From positions 1 to 7,186 of the forward strand of contig DFHZ01000162.1 in assembly GCA_002371985.1 (NCBI GenBank): a DNA stretch of 7,186 bases, given 5' to 3'. Shown piece after piece: positions 6,951 through 7,186 of the stretch; position 1 is the first letter of the stretch; every line of letters begins with the position of its first letter. Below the pieces are notes generated by a model. The model had not been told where the DNA came from and did not search any database. It was given only the letters and a program-made list of their open reading frames with translations. Position numbers and translations under genes: made by a program. This DNA comes from Ruminococcaceae bacterium UBA3710 (GTDB lineage: Bacteria; Bacillota; Clostridia; Oscillospirales; Acutalibacteraceae).

Positions 6951-7186
6951 TTTGAAAATAACAGTTGCAAAGACAGCAGGTTTTTGTTTTGGAGTAAACA
7001 GAGCAGTTAATATGGTTTATGAATTACTTGAAAACGGCAAAAAAGTCTGTACACTCGGTCCTATTATTCATAACCCTCAATTAGTCGAAGAGTTAAGTGA
7101 AAAGGGAACAAGAATTGTTAATTCTCCAGACGAAGTGAAGAACGGAGAAACCCTCGTTATTCGTTCGCACGGAGTTCCTGAAAGCA
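6943..7186 (+). CDS. ispH: 4-hydroxy-3-methylbut-2-enyl diphosphate reductase, N-terminal part (3' end outside window)
   Basis: IspH (LytB) reduces HMBPP to IPP and DMAPP in the last step of the MEP isoprenoid pathway, using a [4Fe-4S] cluster. About 81 residues are visible before the right edge. AKTAGFCFGV, about residues 9-18, carries the first cluster cysteine. GPIIHNPQ and RSHGVPE carry the two conserved substrate-binding His residues. There is no ATG. Two in-frame TTG codons are possible, at 6943 (MIDLKITVAK) and 6952 (MKITVAK). I chose 6943 from the spacing of AAGGA, but 6952 is about as plausible from protein length. The 6943 start overlaps the end of cmk by 8 bases. In many Clostridia IspH is fused to ribosomal protein S1; the window ends too early to see whether this one is. 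Confidence 0.93.
   Translation, partial: MIDLKITVAKTAGFCFGVNRAVNMVYELLENGKKVCTLGPIIHNPQLVEELSEKGTRIVNSPDEVKNGETLVIRSHGVPES

Noticed and set aside
1..7186. Mobile element, phage, CRISPR or defence system
   Set aside because: No transposase, integrase, terminal inverted repeats, direct-repeat array or defence domain is visible. The genes are housekeeping or conserved clostridial types with uniform composition.

Overview
The window reads as ordinary chromosomal DNA of a low-GC Gram-positive bacterium, most likely a member of the Clostridia. The reasons are AT-rich codon use (many ATA, AGA and AAA codons), AAAGGAG-type ribosome binding sites, GTG and TTG starts, and a gene content typical of that group: a DUF5685-type protein next to a J-domain protein with a Cys-rich tail, and a flavoprotein–cmk–ispH run. 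All genes lie on the + strand. Packing is tight: the longest gap is about 99 bases. I see no mobile element, CRISPR array, tRNA or rRNA.

Layout: (1) 1-2133, the C-terminal three quarters of uvrA, cut by the left edge. (2) An extended -10 promoter at 2168-2176, followed by an apparent three-gene operon at 2202-4162: a Cys- and Asp-rich DUF5685-like protein, a J-domain/TPR protein ending in a dense cysteine cluster, and a small polytopic membrane protein. The first two genes overlap by 17 bases; the second and third are one base apart. (3) A separate promoter and a YjjG-like HAD phosphatase at 4237-4926, closed by a strong intrinsic terminator at 4934-4959. (4) A leader with an imperfect dyad at 4977-5002, then a tightly coupled run: HI0933-family flavoprotein, cytidylate kinase (cmk, 4-base ATGA overlap) and the start of ispH, which probably overlaps the end of cmk and is cut by the right edge.

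Functionally, uvrA (nucleotide excision repair), cmk (CMP/dCMP phosphorylation) and ispH (last step of the MEP isoprenoid pathway) are housekeeping genes. The HAD phosphatase may dephosphorylate nucleoside monophosphates or act in metabolite repair. The least understood part is the 2202-4162 operon. Its soluble proteins both carry clustered cysteines. The first also has two Asp-rich helical motifs whose form recalls the squalene/phytoene synthase class of isoprenoid enzymes. That resemblance is my inference from motif shape only. It is the best candidate here for an undescribed system, though it is likely a conserved clostridial locus rather than a recent acquisition.
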